A stretch of 64,000 nt of DNA from Zanthoxylum bungeanum (GCA_019454045.1 SKCR01036790.1:54442-118441); one strand, 5' to 3'. Numbered from the stretch's first letter, positions 8,288 to 21,577 are shown. Numbers and translations are program-made. Notes: generated from the letters alone by a model not told the origin.

Positions 8288-10821
8288 TGTTATAGTTTTT
8301 GGGCAAAGGGTGTGGCGGAAGCGCCGTTCGGGCAAAATCATAATTTTAAAACTTTTTAAATTACCGAACAAAATTTTCAATATCTAATATGAATAATTTA
8401 TTCATATTTCACGTGAATCATTTATTCGATATTAAATAACGACATAAATAAGGTAGAAATTTTGTGAAACTTTTACGAAAAATGTTTTTCCGCAAAATGA
8501 CGTAAATTTTTTTTTTTAGCCGAACCGACCACCCAACACTTATGGGGACGGACCAGGTCAGCCCCAATAGTGTTAGGGCAGTTCATAGGCTGCCTGAACA
8601 GTGAAAAATTCAACGTTTGGACAGCCGTCACCCGGTTGGCTCACAAATCACCGGGTAACGCCGTTTTTAGCCGTTTTCTCTTATTTCAACTCTGAAACAA
8701 TTTCCGGCCATTGTTCCAACACCCAAAACACATCCAATACATTCATAAGACATATTTTTCATCACCAAAATATCAGATATTCCAGGTCTGAAACAGAAAA
8801 CTAAAAATGCCAATTTTTCATGCTTTAAATCTAAATTTTCAAGATTAATCCAATTAATCAAAATATCAACCAAAGTCACCACACATGAAGCACTCAAGAA
8901 CAATTCTAGGCATTACAAGAGTGGTCATAACACTCTAGAATGGCAACATGTCATCAAATGAATAAATTGGACAATAATTATAGTAATTCTATCCAAAATA
9001 CTTCATACGTGCACCAACACTTCCAATTCCATCCACCAGAATCAAAAGCCCCAAATTTAAGAAACAAAAGAAACCCTAGAACCATTCTAACAATTCAAGA
9101 AAAAATTAACAAATTTCCAAGCTCAAGAAGTTTAAGGATTACCTTAAATCTCCAATTTCCTAAGCCTTTTTCTTGAGTTTTCTTCATTTTCTTCATGGTT
9201 TCATGAAACCAATTTTAGGGCTTTTCTTTCTCAAGGTTTCGGCTATGGTGGATTTCATAAGTGAAGAAGAAAAAATTTTGCAAATAAATGGAGGTGTGAC
9301 CGACTTCAAGGGGGCATTTTGGTCATTTGTAAAAAATTAATCCAATTAAATAAAGTAAGCTTTATGTTAAACAAATAAAATTTGTACACATAAGCCTAAT
9401 TAAAGTCATGCCATTTGTACAAATAATAATTAGCCATATTTCATAACATTTATAAAATATAAATATTATTTAATCATTTAAATATTTAACATTTAAATAT
9501 CTAAATAATTAATTAATATAATTATTATTATATATATGTATTTTTATTTACAATAAATAACAAATACATATATTTATGGCATCTGTCAAAATCTCATTTG
9601 ACGATTAATTAATGTGTATCTAATCAAATTATGTATCAAATACAAATACACAATAATTATTAAATGACCAAAATCCCCTAATGCATGTGTTATCGTTTAA
9701 CCGATTAAACGATTCAAATTAACTCATTTAATCTGATGAAGTATTATGAATAATCTGTATTATTCATATCGCGTTGCCCAAGTGCTCAATGAGTACACTT
9801 CATATTGTGGGACTCTCTAATTTTAGGTTTATCCGTCACGAAATCCAATTTCGTGTCCATAATTCACCCACTCATTAATTATGACGACCATGGATAATCT
9901 CGCTAAACTATGCAAGTCGAGGTCATTGGATACGTATAATCCCTCCATCACAGGCTATCATATTATACCTGGGATATAGATAAGAATGTCAAATTTATTC
10001 GGTATAATATAGTCGAATTTCAATTTATGATCTCTAAATAACACTCAGAACTGATTTCCGAAGTTATACCACGGCCATGGATTTACCAGATCGCAAACAC
10101 GTGTAGGATGTCTATGCCTTGTACACAGGACTAACAGATCCGCTCTTGATACGCACAGGATATCATGAGCATCAGTCCACACCCAACGAACAGGCAGAGC
10201 TCTGATCATGAATAGATCGGTGACGTGACTGCAATCAAAGTGTAGAGGATAACTCATAAATCCCACTGTGGTATCTCAAGTCGAATGACCACCTATGCTC
10301 GCTAAACTCGTGAAGATTCCTATTGACGTTGGTGTACCATTTATTAGGAAATCTTCAGTGAGTCGTTCAGTGTTTATCAAATAAACACATACATGTCTAT
10401 ACGAGTCTCCCGAGACTCATGGTTCATTGCGATAAACCATCGAACCAAGTAACAATATACGACATGTACTGGTCTCAGCGGATTTTACTAACCGACCTGT
10501 GTTAGCAAATCTTGACCAGGAACTTTATTTAAGGATATGCATCTTATGGTGCGCTTCCCAATGTCAATTACAAACTAAGTTGTAATTGCACACTACATTG
10601 TAAATCCTAGGGTCTTTGTCTAATATACACGTATCACTAAACCAGATTTAGTTTCAATTTAATTGTAATTAGATATCTAATCGAAATTAGATTGAATATG
10701 TGTATAAAAGACAAGAGGTGCTACCATTAAATAAGTAATATTATGGAAAATGGAATTGCTCGTATTCTTGAATCGGACATAAATACGATCCGAATTGGCA
10801 CTCCGAGCACAAACCTTAACA
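8288..10821 (-). repeat. 3' LTR of Y (2.5 kb)
   Basis: On the plus strand it reads TGTTATAG...CCTTAACA, so on the minus strand it starts TGTTAAGG. It is homologous over its full length to the LTRs at 11895-16945, 12554-15082 and 39704-42209. It is followed on the plus side by atttctcccacttgctc, whose complement is a Copia-type polypurine tract. ORFs inside are short and recur only as LTR sequence. Confidence 0.9.
8386..10418. repeat. Series of short inverted repeats in the X/Y-family LTR
   Basis: Perfect inverted repeats seen by eye: 8386-8408 (10-bp stem, loop ATT), 9692-9713 (9 bp, loop CCGA), 9745-9768 (10 bp, 4-nt loop), 9837-9855 (CACGAAAT/ATTTCGTG, loop CCA), 9858-9883 (7 bp, 12-nt loop), 10370-10388 (GTGTTTAT/ATAAACAC, loop CAA) and 10403-10418 (GAGTCTC/GAGACTC, 2-nt loop). 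Most are kept in the other family copies despite substitutions. Confidence 0.8.
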
Positions 10822-11894
10822 ATTTCTCCCACTTGCTCTAGTGTCAATCCATTGTATCATATACACATATCAATGTATATCACATACTCATGGCCCTCAA
10901 GAGCTCACCTAGCACTCAAGAGGTAGGCAACAACAAGTAAGCTTGTTTTAACAAATTGAGTATGTCCAACAAACCCAATTGTTTTCCTTAACCATCATCA
11001 TTCATATTTTGTAGAATCCAAATTCCACATCAATATGAATCAGAAGCTATATTAGTATTGTGCTATAGCAATTGAGTTGTCTATGTATTTATAGATCAAA
11101 TCCAAATACTATGAGACAACCGCAAGCACTACACTAATATGAAAACTTCTAATCTATAAGGTTACTATGCAACTTCATAAGTCAAATACTTCATAAGTTG
11201 CAACTGATTCCACTAATTTAGAAGAATCAACGGTAACACTCCCACTGCATCTTTTCTGACTTTATATGACATAGACCATCTAATGTCATAATTAGGATCA
11301 AAACTAATCTGACCTTATGGTTGCAAACTAAATTCTCCATGAATAAGAAACTCATTCTTAATATCTCAAAGATCACAAAGAACATGTTTCAAGACCCATC
11401 ATATGGTCTGCAGCATATCAAAATAACTCGTAACGGTTACGATTAAATTGATATCTTTAATCGCACATAATATAGTACTCATTACGCCATCATTCTATGA
11501 TGCCTAAGATTGACTAGACATTCCAATCAATCTTTCTTTCGACAAAGGTATCATCCTTTACGAAAGATGAATATTATATATATATAAAAGACACGTTAAC
11601 TGTCATACAGATAGTCTTACTGTGTCATTTATTAGATCATATCTAATACGCGACTAATGGGAGTTTCTCACAGGTCTCTTAGTTTCATATCATATATAAA
11701 ACCTTATATCAAATTTAACAGAGACTACTCTCACTGCTATCACAGAGAAAATAAGACTTAAGTAAACATTTTACTCCACTAACATCTCATTATTACTTTA
11801 ATAATGATAATGTAGTTAGGATATATAACACTAAAAAGAAATTTGTACGCTCTCACTGACCCTACTATCATATATGTATTCTCTATGCTATGAT
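10822..11894 (-). mobile_element. Interior of Y, 3' part, with polypurine tract
   Basis: Non-coding sequence homologous to X at 16946-17139 plus 26192-27100. The first bases, read on the minus strand, give gagcaagtgggagaaat directly before the LTR, a typical Copia polypurine tract. There is no ORF with a recognisable domain. At 11890-11894 lies ATGAT, the left TSD of the inserted element X. Confidence 0.8.
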
Positions 11895-14800
11895 TGTTGG
11901 GGTTTTAGGCGATTGGCACAGCAGAAGCGCAGTTCGAGCGAAATCATAATTTAAAACTTTTTCAAATTACCGAATAAATTATTCAATATCTAATATGAAT
12001 AATTTATTCATATTTCACCTAAACCTATTTATTCGATATCAAATAGCGTCATAAATATAAAGGAAACGTCGCGAAACTTTTACGAAAAATATTTTTCCGC
12101 AAAATGAAGCAAAACGCGTTTTTGACCGAACCGACCACCCAACACTTATGGAGACTGCCCAGGTCAGCCCCAATAGTGTTAGGGCAGTTCATGGGCTGCC
12201 CGAACAGTGATGAACTCACTGTTTGGACAACCGTCACCCGGTTGGCTCAAAAGTCACCGGGTAACGCCGTTTTTGGCCGTTTTCGCTTATTTCAACTCCG
12301 AAACACTTTCCGGAAACTGTTCCAACTGCCAAAAAACATCCAATACATTCATATGACATAAACTTCATCACAGAATTTCCAGTTTACACAGATCTGATCC
12401 AGAAACCGAAATTACCAAATTTCATGTTTTAAATCCAATTTTTCAACATTAATCAAATTAATCTCAACACCAATTCAATTAACCACATATGAATTACCCA
12501 AGAACAATTATAAGCATTACAAGAGTGGTCCTAACACTTTAGAATAGAAACATTATTAGGGTTGGGGCTCGGAGTGCCAATCCGGATCGTATTTATGTCC
12601 GATTCATAAATACGAGCAATTCCATTTTCCATAATATTACTAATTTTAATGGTAGCACCTTTGTCTTTTATAAACTTATTCAATCTAATTATGTTTAGAT
12701 ATCTGATTATAATTAGATCGAAACTGAATCTAGTTTAGTGATACGTGTATATTAGACAAAGATCATAGGATTTAAAATATAGTGCGCAGTTACAACGTAG
12801 TTTGTAATTGACATTGGGAAACGCACTATAAGATGTATATCCTTAAATAAAGTTCCTGGTCAAGATTTACTAACATGGATCGGTTAGTAAAATCCGCTGA
12901 GACCAGTACATGTCGTATATCGTGACTTGGTCCGATGGTTTATCCCAATGAACAATGAGTCTTGGGAGACTCGTATAGACATGTATGTGTTTATTTGATA
13001 AGACACTAAACGACTCATTGAAGATTTCCTAATATATGGTACACCAACGTCATTAGGAATCTTCACGAGTGGAGCGAGCATAGTGGTCATTCGACTTGAG
13101 ATACCACAGTGGGATATATGAGTTATCCTCCACACTTTGATGGTAGTCACATCACCGATCTATTTAGATCAGACCTCCGCATGTTCGTTGGGTGTGGATT
13201 GATGCTCATGATATCTAGTGCTTATCAAGATAGGATCCGTTAGTCCTGTGTACAGGGCATAGACATCCGCACGTGTTTACGATCTAGTAAATCCATAGCC
13301 GTGGTATAACTTCAGAAATCAGTTCCGAGTGTTATTTAGAGATCTTAAATTGAAAGTCGACTATATTATACCGAACAGATTTGACGTTTTCATCTATATC
13401 CCAAGTATAATAAAGATAGTTTGTGACGGATGGATTATACGTATGCAATGACCTCGGCTTGCATAGTTTAGCGAGATTATATGTGGTCGTCATAATCCAT
13501 GAGTGGGTGGATTATGGACATGAAATTAGATTTCGTGACGGATAAACCTAAACTTAGAGAGTCCCACAATATGAAGTGTACTCGTTGAGCACTTGGGCAA
13601 CTCGATATGAATAATACGGATTATTTAGAATACTTCATCGGATTAAATAAGTTAATTCGGATCATTTAATTGGTTAAACGATAACACATGCATTAGGGGA
13701 TTTTGTCCGATAATATTTATTGTGTATTTGTATTTGATACATAATACGATTAGATACGCATTAATTATTCATCAAATGAGATTTTGACACATGCCATAAA
13801 TATATGTATTTGTTATTTATTTTAAATAAAAATACATATATAATAATAATTATATTAATTGATTATTTGAATATTTAATTGTTAAATATTTAAATGATTA
13901 ATTAATAAATTTTTTCATAAATGTTATGAAATTTGTCCAATTATTATTGGAGCAAATGGCATGAAATAATTAAACTTAATGTGTGCAATATTGATTGGAT
14001 AACATAAAGTTTAATTTTATTAATTGGATTAATTTTTTGGAAAAAGGACAATAATGCCCCTCCAAGTCGGTCATGCCAATTTTGAAGTTAAATTTTTTTT
14101 CATTTGCTTCTAATGGAAGCTCTTAGCCGATACCCTCACCCAAATAAGCTCTCAAATGTTTTTTGATGAATCAAAGTGGAGAAAGAAGAAAAATCAAGAA
14201 ATAAAGCTAAGGAATCATATGATTAAAGGTAATTCTAAAATCCCTAAGCTTGGAAAATTATGTTTCTTGTTTCTTGATGATATAGTGATATCTAGGGTTT
14301 CTTATTTTCCATAAGATTTGGGGCTTTTGGATTTGGATGATGGAATTGGAGGTGTTATGCATGTGTGAAGTCTAATTGGTTGATATTATTGTAATATTAG
14401 TCCAATTTATTCATTTGATGTTGAGTTGCTATTCTAGAGTGTTATAACCACTCTTTTGGCACCTAGAATTGTTCTTGGGTTTTTCATAGGTGGTGACTTC
14501 ATTTGTGTTTTTATTATTTGATTTAATATTAAAAAATTGGATCTAAAACATGAAAAATGGTAATTTTCGGTTCTGGATCAGATCTATGTAAACTGGAAAT
14601 TCTGTGATGAATTTGATGTCATATGAATGTAATGGATGTGTTTTGGGAGTTGGAACAATTGCCGGAAAGTGTTTCGGAGTTGAAATAAGTGAAAACGGCC
14701 AAAAATGGCGTTACCGGGTGACTTTTGAGCCAACCGGGGGTGACGACTATCCAAACAGTGAGTTCGTCACTTTTCGGGCAGCCCATGAACTGCCCTGACA

Positions 14801-16945
14801 CTATTGGGACTTACCTGGGCAGTTTCCATAAGTATCGGGTGGTCAGTTCGGTCAAAAATGCGTTTTACGTCATTTTACGGAAAAATGATTTTCGTAAAGG
14901 TTTCGCAACGTTTCAACCTTATTTATGTTGATATTTGATATTGAATAAATAGGTTTAGGTGAAATATGAATAAATTATTCATATTAGATATTGAATAATT
15001 TATTCGGTAATTTGAAAAAGTTTTAAATTACGATTTCACCCGAACCGCGCTTCCGTTGCGCCCATCGCCAGAAACTCCAACAAACATGTCATCTAATGAT
15101 CAAATTGGAGAAATATTACAATAATATCATCCAAAATCTACTTCACACATGCCAACACCTCCAATTCCATCCACCACAACCAAAAGTCCCAAATTCTACA
15201 AACAAAGAAACCATAGAACCATTCTAAGAAATCAAGAAACAAGAAACTGATTTCAAGCTTAGGGGGTTTTGAAGATTACCTTTAATACTCCAATTTTCCT
15301 GAAACACTTTCTTGATTTTTCTTCACCTTTTCATGGATTTATCAAACAAAATTTGGAAACCCATTTTCTCTTTTGGTTTCGGCAATGGAGAATGATTGAA
15401 GAAAGAGAAAACAAAATTTTCCCCATTTTTAACTTTTTAATGCCGACTTAGAGGGGTAGTTTGGGAATTTTGAAATTCAATCAAATTAAATAATAATTAA
15501 CTTTTTGACAACCAATCAAATTAGCACCATAAAGTATAATTAAATCATGCCATATGTTCCAATAATAATTAAACAAATTTCATAACATTTATGGAAAAAG
15601 TTTAATTAATTAATTATTCAAATATTTAATAATTAAATATCCAAATAATCAATTAATCAATTAATATAATTATTATTATATATGTATTTTTATTTACAAT
15701 AAATAACAAATACATATATTTATGGCATCTGTCAAAACCTCATTTGACAAATAATTAATGTGTATCTAATAATATTATGTATCAAATACAAATACACAAT
15801 AATTACGATTGGCCAAAATCCCCTAAAGCATGTGTTATCGTTTAACTGATTAAACGACCCGAATTAACTCACTTAATCCGGTGAAGTATTATGAATAATA
15901 CGTATTATTCATAACGTGTTGCCCAAGTGCTCAACGAGTACACTTCATATTGTAGGACTCTCTAAGTTTAGGTTTATCCGTCACGAAAACCAATTTCGTG
16001 TCCATAATCCACCCACTCATGGATTATGATGACCATGGATAATCTCGCTAAACTATGCAAGTCGAGGTCATTGCATACGTATAATCCCTCCGTAACAGGC
16101 TATCCATATTATACCTGGGATATAGATGAAAACGTCAAATTCGTTCGGTATAATATAATCTCTAAATAACACTCGGAACTAATTTCCAAAGTTATACCAC
16201 GACCATGGATTTACTAGATCTTAAACACGTAAGGATGTCTATGCCCTGCACACAGGACTGACGGATCATATCTTGATACGCACTGGATATCATGAGCATC
16301 AGTCCACACCCAACGAACAGGCGAAGGTCTGATCATGAATAGATCGGTGACGTGACTGCCATCAAAGTGTGGAGGATAACTCATAAATCCCACTGTGGTA
16401 TCTCAAGTCGAAGGACCACTATGCTCGCTCAACTCGTGAAGATTCCTATTGACGTTGGTGTATCATCTATTAGGAAATCTTCAGTGAGTCGTTCAGTGTT
16501 TATCAAATAAACACCTACATGTCTATACGCGTCTCCCGAGACTCATGTTTCATTAGGATAAACCATCGAACCAAGTCACGGTATACGACATGTACTGGTC
16601 TCAGCGGATTTTACTAACCGACCCATGTTAGTGAATCTTGACCAATAACTTTATTTAAAGATATACATCTTATAGTGTGCTTCCCAATACAATTACAAAC
16701 TACGTTGTAACTGCGCACTATATTGTAAATCCTAGGGTCTTTGTCTAATATACACGTCTCACTAAACCAGATTTAGTTTCGATCTAATCATAATCAGATA
16801 TCTAATTGTAATTAGATCGAATAAGTGTATAAAAGACAAGGGTGTTACCATTAAATTAGTAATATTATGGAAAATAGAATTGCTCGTATTTATGAATCGG
16901 ACATAAATACGATTCAGATTGACACTTTGAGCACCAACCCTAACA
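11895..16945 (-). repeat. 3' LTR of X, split by an inverted solo LTR
   Basis: The LTR parts are 11895-12553 and 15088-16945 (about 2.52 kb), reading TGTTGGGG...CCCTAACA on the plus strand. The sequence is continuous when 12554-15082 and one AACAT are removed, as shown by the uninterrupted copy at 40340-40400. It is followed by atttctctcacttactc, the complement of the polypurine tract. Confidence 0.9.
12554..15082 (+). repeat. Solo LTR of the X/Y family, inverted inside the X LTR
   Basis: A full 2.53-kb LTR in the opposite orientation, TATTAGGG...CTCCAACA (its first dinucleotide mutated from TG to TA), flanked by AACAT at 12549-12553 and 15083-15087. A solo LTR with a TSD is the product of recombination between the two LTRs of a former complete element. 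The result is a large imperfect inverted repeat with the surrounding LTR. Confidence 0.9.
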
Positions 16946-17139
16946 ATTTCTCTCACTTACTCTAGTGCCAACCCACAGTATCATATACACATCTCAATGT
17001 GTATCACATACCGTGGCCCTCAAGAGCTCACCTGGCACTCAAGAGGTAGGAAAAAAAAAAGTAAGCTTGATTAATAAATCAAGTCTGTTAAACAAACCCA
17101 ACCGTTTTTCCTTAGCCAGCATCATTCATATTTGGTAGA
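16946..17139 (-). mobile_element. Interior of X next to its 3' LTR
   Basis: 194 bp homologous to the start of the Y interior at 10822. It is interrupted by A2 at the sequence GTAGA (17135-17139). The uninterrupted version in Y (about 11011-11026) shows the empty site. Confidence 0.85.
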
Positions 17140-18833
17140 TGATGAGCGGAAAATATATCAATATTTACCGCCCCTTTTACTTAATATTTTGTTTAGTTTC
17201 TCGGGTTTGATGAACGTTTTGATGTGTTTTAGTTTATTTTACAGATAAAAATATTGGGACTTAATGAAATCATTTAGGATGAAATATGGTCAAATAAGGG
17301 CAATTATTGACTTGATATTTTAATTTTGGAGATTGGAAACTTGAAGGGCGTTTTGACGAAGTGCAGTTTTGGAAATTCCAGTTTTGCGCATCTGTCGTAT
17401 TTTTGGCATAACTTCTTACTCCGATATCGGATTGAGCTGATTCAAGTTCCAGATTAAAGAAGACTCAAAGATCTACAACTTTTAAAGACAAAATAATTTC
17501 GAATTCTGAAGATTTCATACCCGAAATTGATGAACCATCGAGAAGTGTGTAGTGTGTAATTATTAAAGTCACTTTCAATCATTTTCAAAGCAAAAACTAA
17601 ATTAATATATAAATAATAAAAATTATCAAATCATCACCAAACATGATAAGAGATTAGTGGATCAATTAGTGGAGCAATTAATAATTGATTTGGTGGATGA
17701 TTTGATGGAGGCAAAATTTTACCTATAAATACCAAGCCATTTCATTTGTAAAATTCATACTTTCTTCTAAGGAATTCCTTAAGAATACTAAGAAGATTGT
17801 ATCTTGTTTGTTTATTTACAGCTTTCAGTAATTAAATTCCGCTTTCGCACTTTCTTTTCTTTACTTTTCAGTTTTTACTTTCCGCAATTTACTTTTACGC
17901 ACAGTACTTTTCTTTCTTTAATTTTCAGTTTTTACTTTTCAGTAATTTACTTTCAGCAATTTACTTTTCAGCAATTTACTTTTCAGCAATTTACTTTCAG
18001 CAATTTACTTTCAGTAATTTACTTTCAGCATTTAATTTTCAGTATTTTACTTTATGTCTTTTATTTTATTTAAGTTTTTTTTACTACCCGTAAATATGTG
18101 TCGTAACTAAGCCAGTTATCTGGGGTTGTGATGAAATCCAATATCACCGGTTTATAAGGGGTTAGATTATAGCTTGGGTAATATAAAGATTTATTTATTG
18201 AGTCTTAATCTTAATGTTTTTTCATTAACTGGCCATTAATAAAATTGAAATGGGAAACTTAAAATGAACTAGACATATGGATTTTAAGTTTAAGACCTTA
18301 GACTCAATAGTCCACGATCTTCCTTGAGGATAGATAACCCTTTAATAGATTTCCTTACAGGATAGGAATATACCTGTCGGCGGGGGGGTAGCCATAATTG
18401 GAACTTAAACTTAATGAATCCAAAAATTTGGTTGACATAGACATATGGTTCAATTGGGTTAAACTGGGTATTTGTGTCTGACCATCGACAGAGGCTTACA
18501 CATAATTTAGTGTTTCAGGTTAATAATAATCAATATATTACCCAACTTTAAGATAACCACTTCATCTTTAAAATGATATTGGAAGAAATCACAACCCTAG
18601 ATAGTTTTTAATATTGAATTTTCTTAAAATCTACTTTCAAATAATTTTATTTACTTATTTTTAAATTTAGAATCGTCACCATTTCAAATCAATCAAACAA
18701 CCTGTTAGATACTAGTAATCATTTGACCTCATAAAATTAATAGATTAGGTATTAAGTCCTCGTGGGATCGATATTTTTATACTACTTGAACGATACGTAC
18801 GCTTGCGTTATACGTGTGTGTTTACGCTGGTCA
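17140..18833 (+). repeat. 5' LTR of A2
   Basis: 1694 bp, TGATGAGCGG...GCTGGTCA. TATA box TATAAATA at 17724-17731. Downstream, about 17855-18060 is a low-complexity run of 'ttacttttcagcaa' units. ORFs in that run are artefacts of the repeat. Confidence 0.93.
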
Positions 18834-18839
18834 AGTTTT

Positions 18840-18857
18840 TGGCGTCGTTGCCGGGGA
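18840..18857 (+). other. tRNA-Asp primer-binding site of A2
   Basis: TGGCGTCGTTGCCGGGGA lies 6 nt after the LTR. It matches the complement of the 3' end of plant tRNA-Asp (TGGCGCCGTTGCCGGGGA) with one mismatch. This is the usual Athila primer site. Confidence 0.88.
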
Positions 18858-19071
18858 CTTATTTATCTTTCACTATTAATTTAGGGGTTAGATACGTTAC
18901 TTGTATCTAATTTCTTTTTACTTATTGTTTTTGTTTTCTTGTGTTTCAGGTTCTCAGAAACTACATGAGATGAACCAGAAGCTTTGAACTCCGACCGCTT
19001 GACCCAGAAATTGAAAGAACCATCAAACAGTTGAGAAGGGAAAGGCGAGAGGCCAAGAAGCTTTAGTCAAC

Positions 19072-20583
19072 ATGGAACCTGAACCTTTGAACGTTGCACC
19101 ACCAATTCCCATTCGAGACAGAACCATTCCGGTGGTTGACAGACTTATTTCCTGTATTGTACTTCCTCCCTTACCAGCAAATGCGTGTGACATCAAAACA
19201 TGCATTCAGATGATTCAGCACTCAGTTCAGTTCGGGGGGAATGCAACTGAAGATCCTAATTCCCACATCAGCAACTTCCTGGAAGTTTGCAGCACTTTTA
19301 ACTACAACAGAGCATCAGAAGAAGCAATGAGACTGCGAGTTTTTCCATATTCCCTGAAGGACAGAGCTAAAGCTTGGCTACATTCACTACCAGCAGGATC
19401 TATCACAACTTGGAACACTTTAGCCATCAAATTTCTTGCAAAGTACTTTCCACCAGCTAGAACCGGAAAGCTGAGGAATGACATCACATCCTTTGTACAA
19501 CAAGATTCAGAATCCCTCTGCGAAGCTTGGGAATGGTACAAAGATTTACTCCGGAAATGTCCTCACCATGAAATTCCAAAGTGGCTACAAGTTCAGACCT
19601 TCTACAATGGACTTTCTGGAATAATAAGAACCACAATCGATGCTGCTGCTGGAGGAGCTTTAATGGCAAAAGGAGAAGATCAAGCCTGGGAACTAATCGA
19701 AGAAATGGCCAACAATAATTCCTTATGGCCAACTGAAAGGAGCATGATCCAAAGAATTGCAGGAATTTATGAAAGTGGAGCTAATACAGCAGTCAACACC
19801 AAGCTAGATCAAATATGCAAATTCATGGAGACTCTTACCACTGGATCCACAAGTTCACCATATGGAGGAGCACCAAAATCAAACCAGCTTGAAGAAACGG
19901 TGAATTTTGTCAACAATTTCAACAGACAAGGGAACAATCCATATTCCAACACCTACAACCCAGGGTGGAGGAATCATCCTAATTTTTCATGGAGCAACAA
20001 TTCAGGCCAACAGCGAAACTATCCACCACCTGGATTCTAGCAACAGAATAAAGGCCAGGAGCATGCAAATGAACCAGGAATAGCAGAAGTGATGGCTCAG
20101 TTAAAAAAGTACGATACTATATTTCAAAGCCATTCAGCCTCTATCAAAGCACTAGAGAATCAAATCGGACAACTGGCAAATGCTCAAAGTTACAGACCGC
20201 CAGGTACCCTTCCTAGCAACACAGAGCCAAATCCAAGGAACATGGGGAAGGAGCAATGTCATGCCATCATGTTAAAAAGCGGTACTGAAATTAACAAAGA
20301 TGTTGGAGTCAAAACAGCTGCTGAGGAAGTTCCAAAAGAAACAAAGCAACAGATGGAGGAAAAAGAAGCAAAGAAAAAAAAACAGATCACTCCACCTCCA
20401 CCTTTTCCTCAACGTCTTCAGAAGAACAAATTGGACAAGCAGTTTTCTCGGTTCCTGGAGATCTTCAAAAAGCTGCATATCAACATTCCATTTGCAGAAG
20501 CGTTGGAACAAATGCCCACCTCTGCCAAATTCATGAAAGATATTCTTTCACGAAACGGAGATTGGGAGATTACGAGACAGTAG
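19072..20583 (+). pseudogene. gag: Athila gag with premature stop
   Basis: An open frame of 322 codons from ATG 19072 encodes a Ty3/gypsy capsid-type gag protein. The retrotransposon gag core (about residues 65-185) includes FPYSLKDRAKAWLHSLPAG, the typical W-x-x-L-P and 'F...FPP..T..LR.DI..F.Q' pattern. A TAG at 20038-20040 interrupts an otherwise open frame that resumes QQNKGQ and runs to 20583, including a basic K-rich stretch and FLEIFKKLHINIPFAEALEQ, the conserved Athila gag-protease linker. The frame is lost near 20560. No zinc knuckle was seen. Gag would form the virus-like particle. Confidence 0.88.
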
Positions 20584-21229
20584 CATTAACAGAAGAATGC
20601 AGTGCCATCATTCAGAGGAAACTTCCCCCAAAGTTGAAAGATCCTGGCAGTTTCACTGTTCCTTGCGTCATAGGAGAACATAACTTTGGTAAGGCTTTGT
20701 GTGATTTAGGTGCGAGTGTTAACTTGATGCCTTTCTCTATTTTCAGGAAATTACAGATTGGAGAAACAATGCCAACTTCAGTCTCACTACAACTTGCTGA
20801 TAGAACGCTCGTATTTCCGAGAGGCGTAGTTGAGGATGTGCTGGTCAAGGTTGAAAAATTCATTTTCCCAACAGATTTTATTGTCCTTGATATGGAGGAA
20901 GACGCAGACGTGCCAATCATCCTTGGGAGACCATTCTTGGCTACAGGTCGAACCATTATTGATGTACAAAAAGGAGAATTAACCATGATGGTACAGGACC
21001 AAGAAGTAACATTCAATGTTTTCAAGGCCATGAATTTCCCAGATGATGAAAAGAAAGAGGAATGTTTTAGACTCGATGTGATACACAGTACCATTCAGAA
21101 CTCCAATGCAATGCAAAGTTCTACTGACAAACTTAAAACATGTCAATTGCCTATGGAGCCTAAAGATAAAACGTCTTTTGTACTGAAGGAGCCAATTCGT
21201 GCACTACAAGCAACAGAAGAGAAAAAGTT
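20562..21229 (+). pseudogene. Athila aspartic protease region
   Basis: Continues the gag polyprotein after a frameshift. YETVALTEECSAIIQRKLPPK is the conserved Athila segment before the protease. The retropepsin-like motif is DLGAS at residues 48-52 of the frame starting at 20562, with ILGRPFLATG as the flap-distal motif. In plant Athila/Tat proteases the third position is often not T/S, so DLGAS is normal. The pol gene stops abruptly after about 21200 and joins directly to late integrase. Confidence 0.87.
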
Positions 21230-21577
21230 CCACCAACTCAACGAATTGGAGGAATTCATAATCAGCCTTTTGAGGATGCCAAATTGTACAAAGAAAATGG
21301 CAAGAAGAGACATGATGAGAAGTTAGTGCGCATACAACTGGAACCAGGGCAGAAGGTACTGTTAAACAAATCAAGGGTGAAATTATTCCCATGGAAGCCA
21401 AAATCACGGTGGTCAGGTCCATTTGTGATCACCAAAGTTTTACCAAATAGAGCCGTTGAGATACATGATCCTGACGCTAACAAAACTTTCAAGGTTAAAA
21501 ACAAGCGTGTCAAGCACTACTGGGGAGAATCATTTGAGCGACAAAAAGAAAGTGTTACACTTTCAGATCCAGCTTAA
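21230..21577 (+). pseudogene. C-terminal integrase remnant after a deletion
   Basis: LNELEEF followed, in another frame, by FEDAKLYKENGKKRHDEKLV and then the chromodomain-free integrase C-terminus with KLFPWKPKSRWSGPFVITKV (the W-x-GP-F motif). The catalytic DDE core, RNase H and reverse transcriptase that should lie between protease and this piece are missing, so several kilobases were deleted. The ORF ends at 21577. Confidence 0.88.

Noticed and set aside
11895..16945. Giant terminal-inverted-repeat or foldback DNA transposon
   Set aside because: The opposed homologous arms are explained by a solo LTR with its own AACAT duplication inside a larger LTR.
17804..18073. 89-codon plus-strand ORF rich in F, S and Y
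   Set aside because: Low-complexity translation of the ttacttttcagcaa repeats in the Athila LTR.
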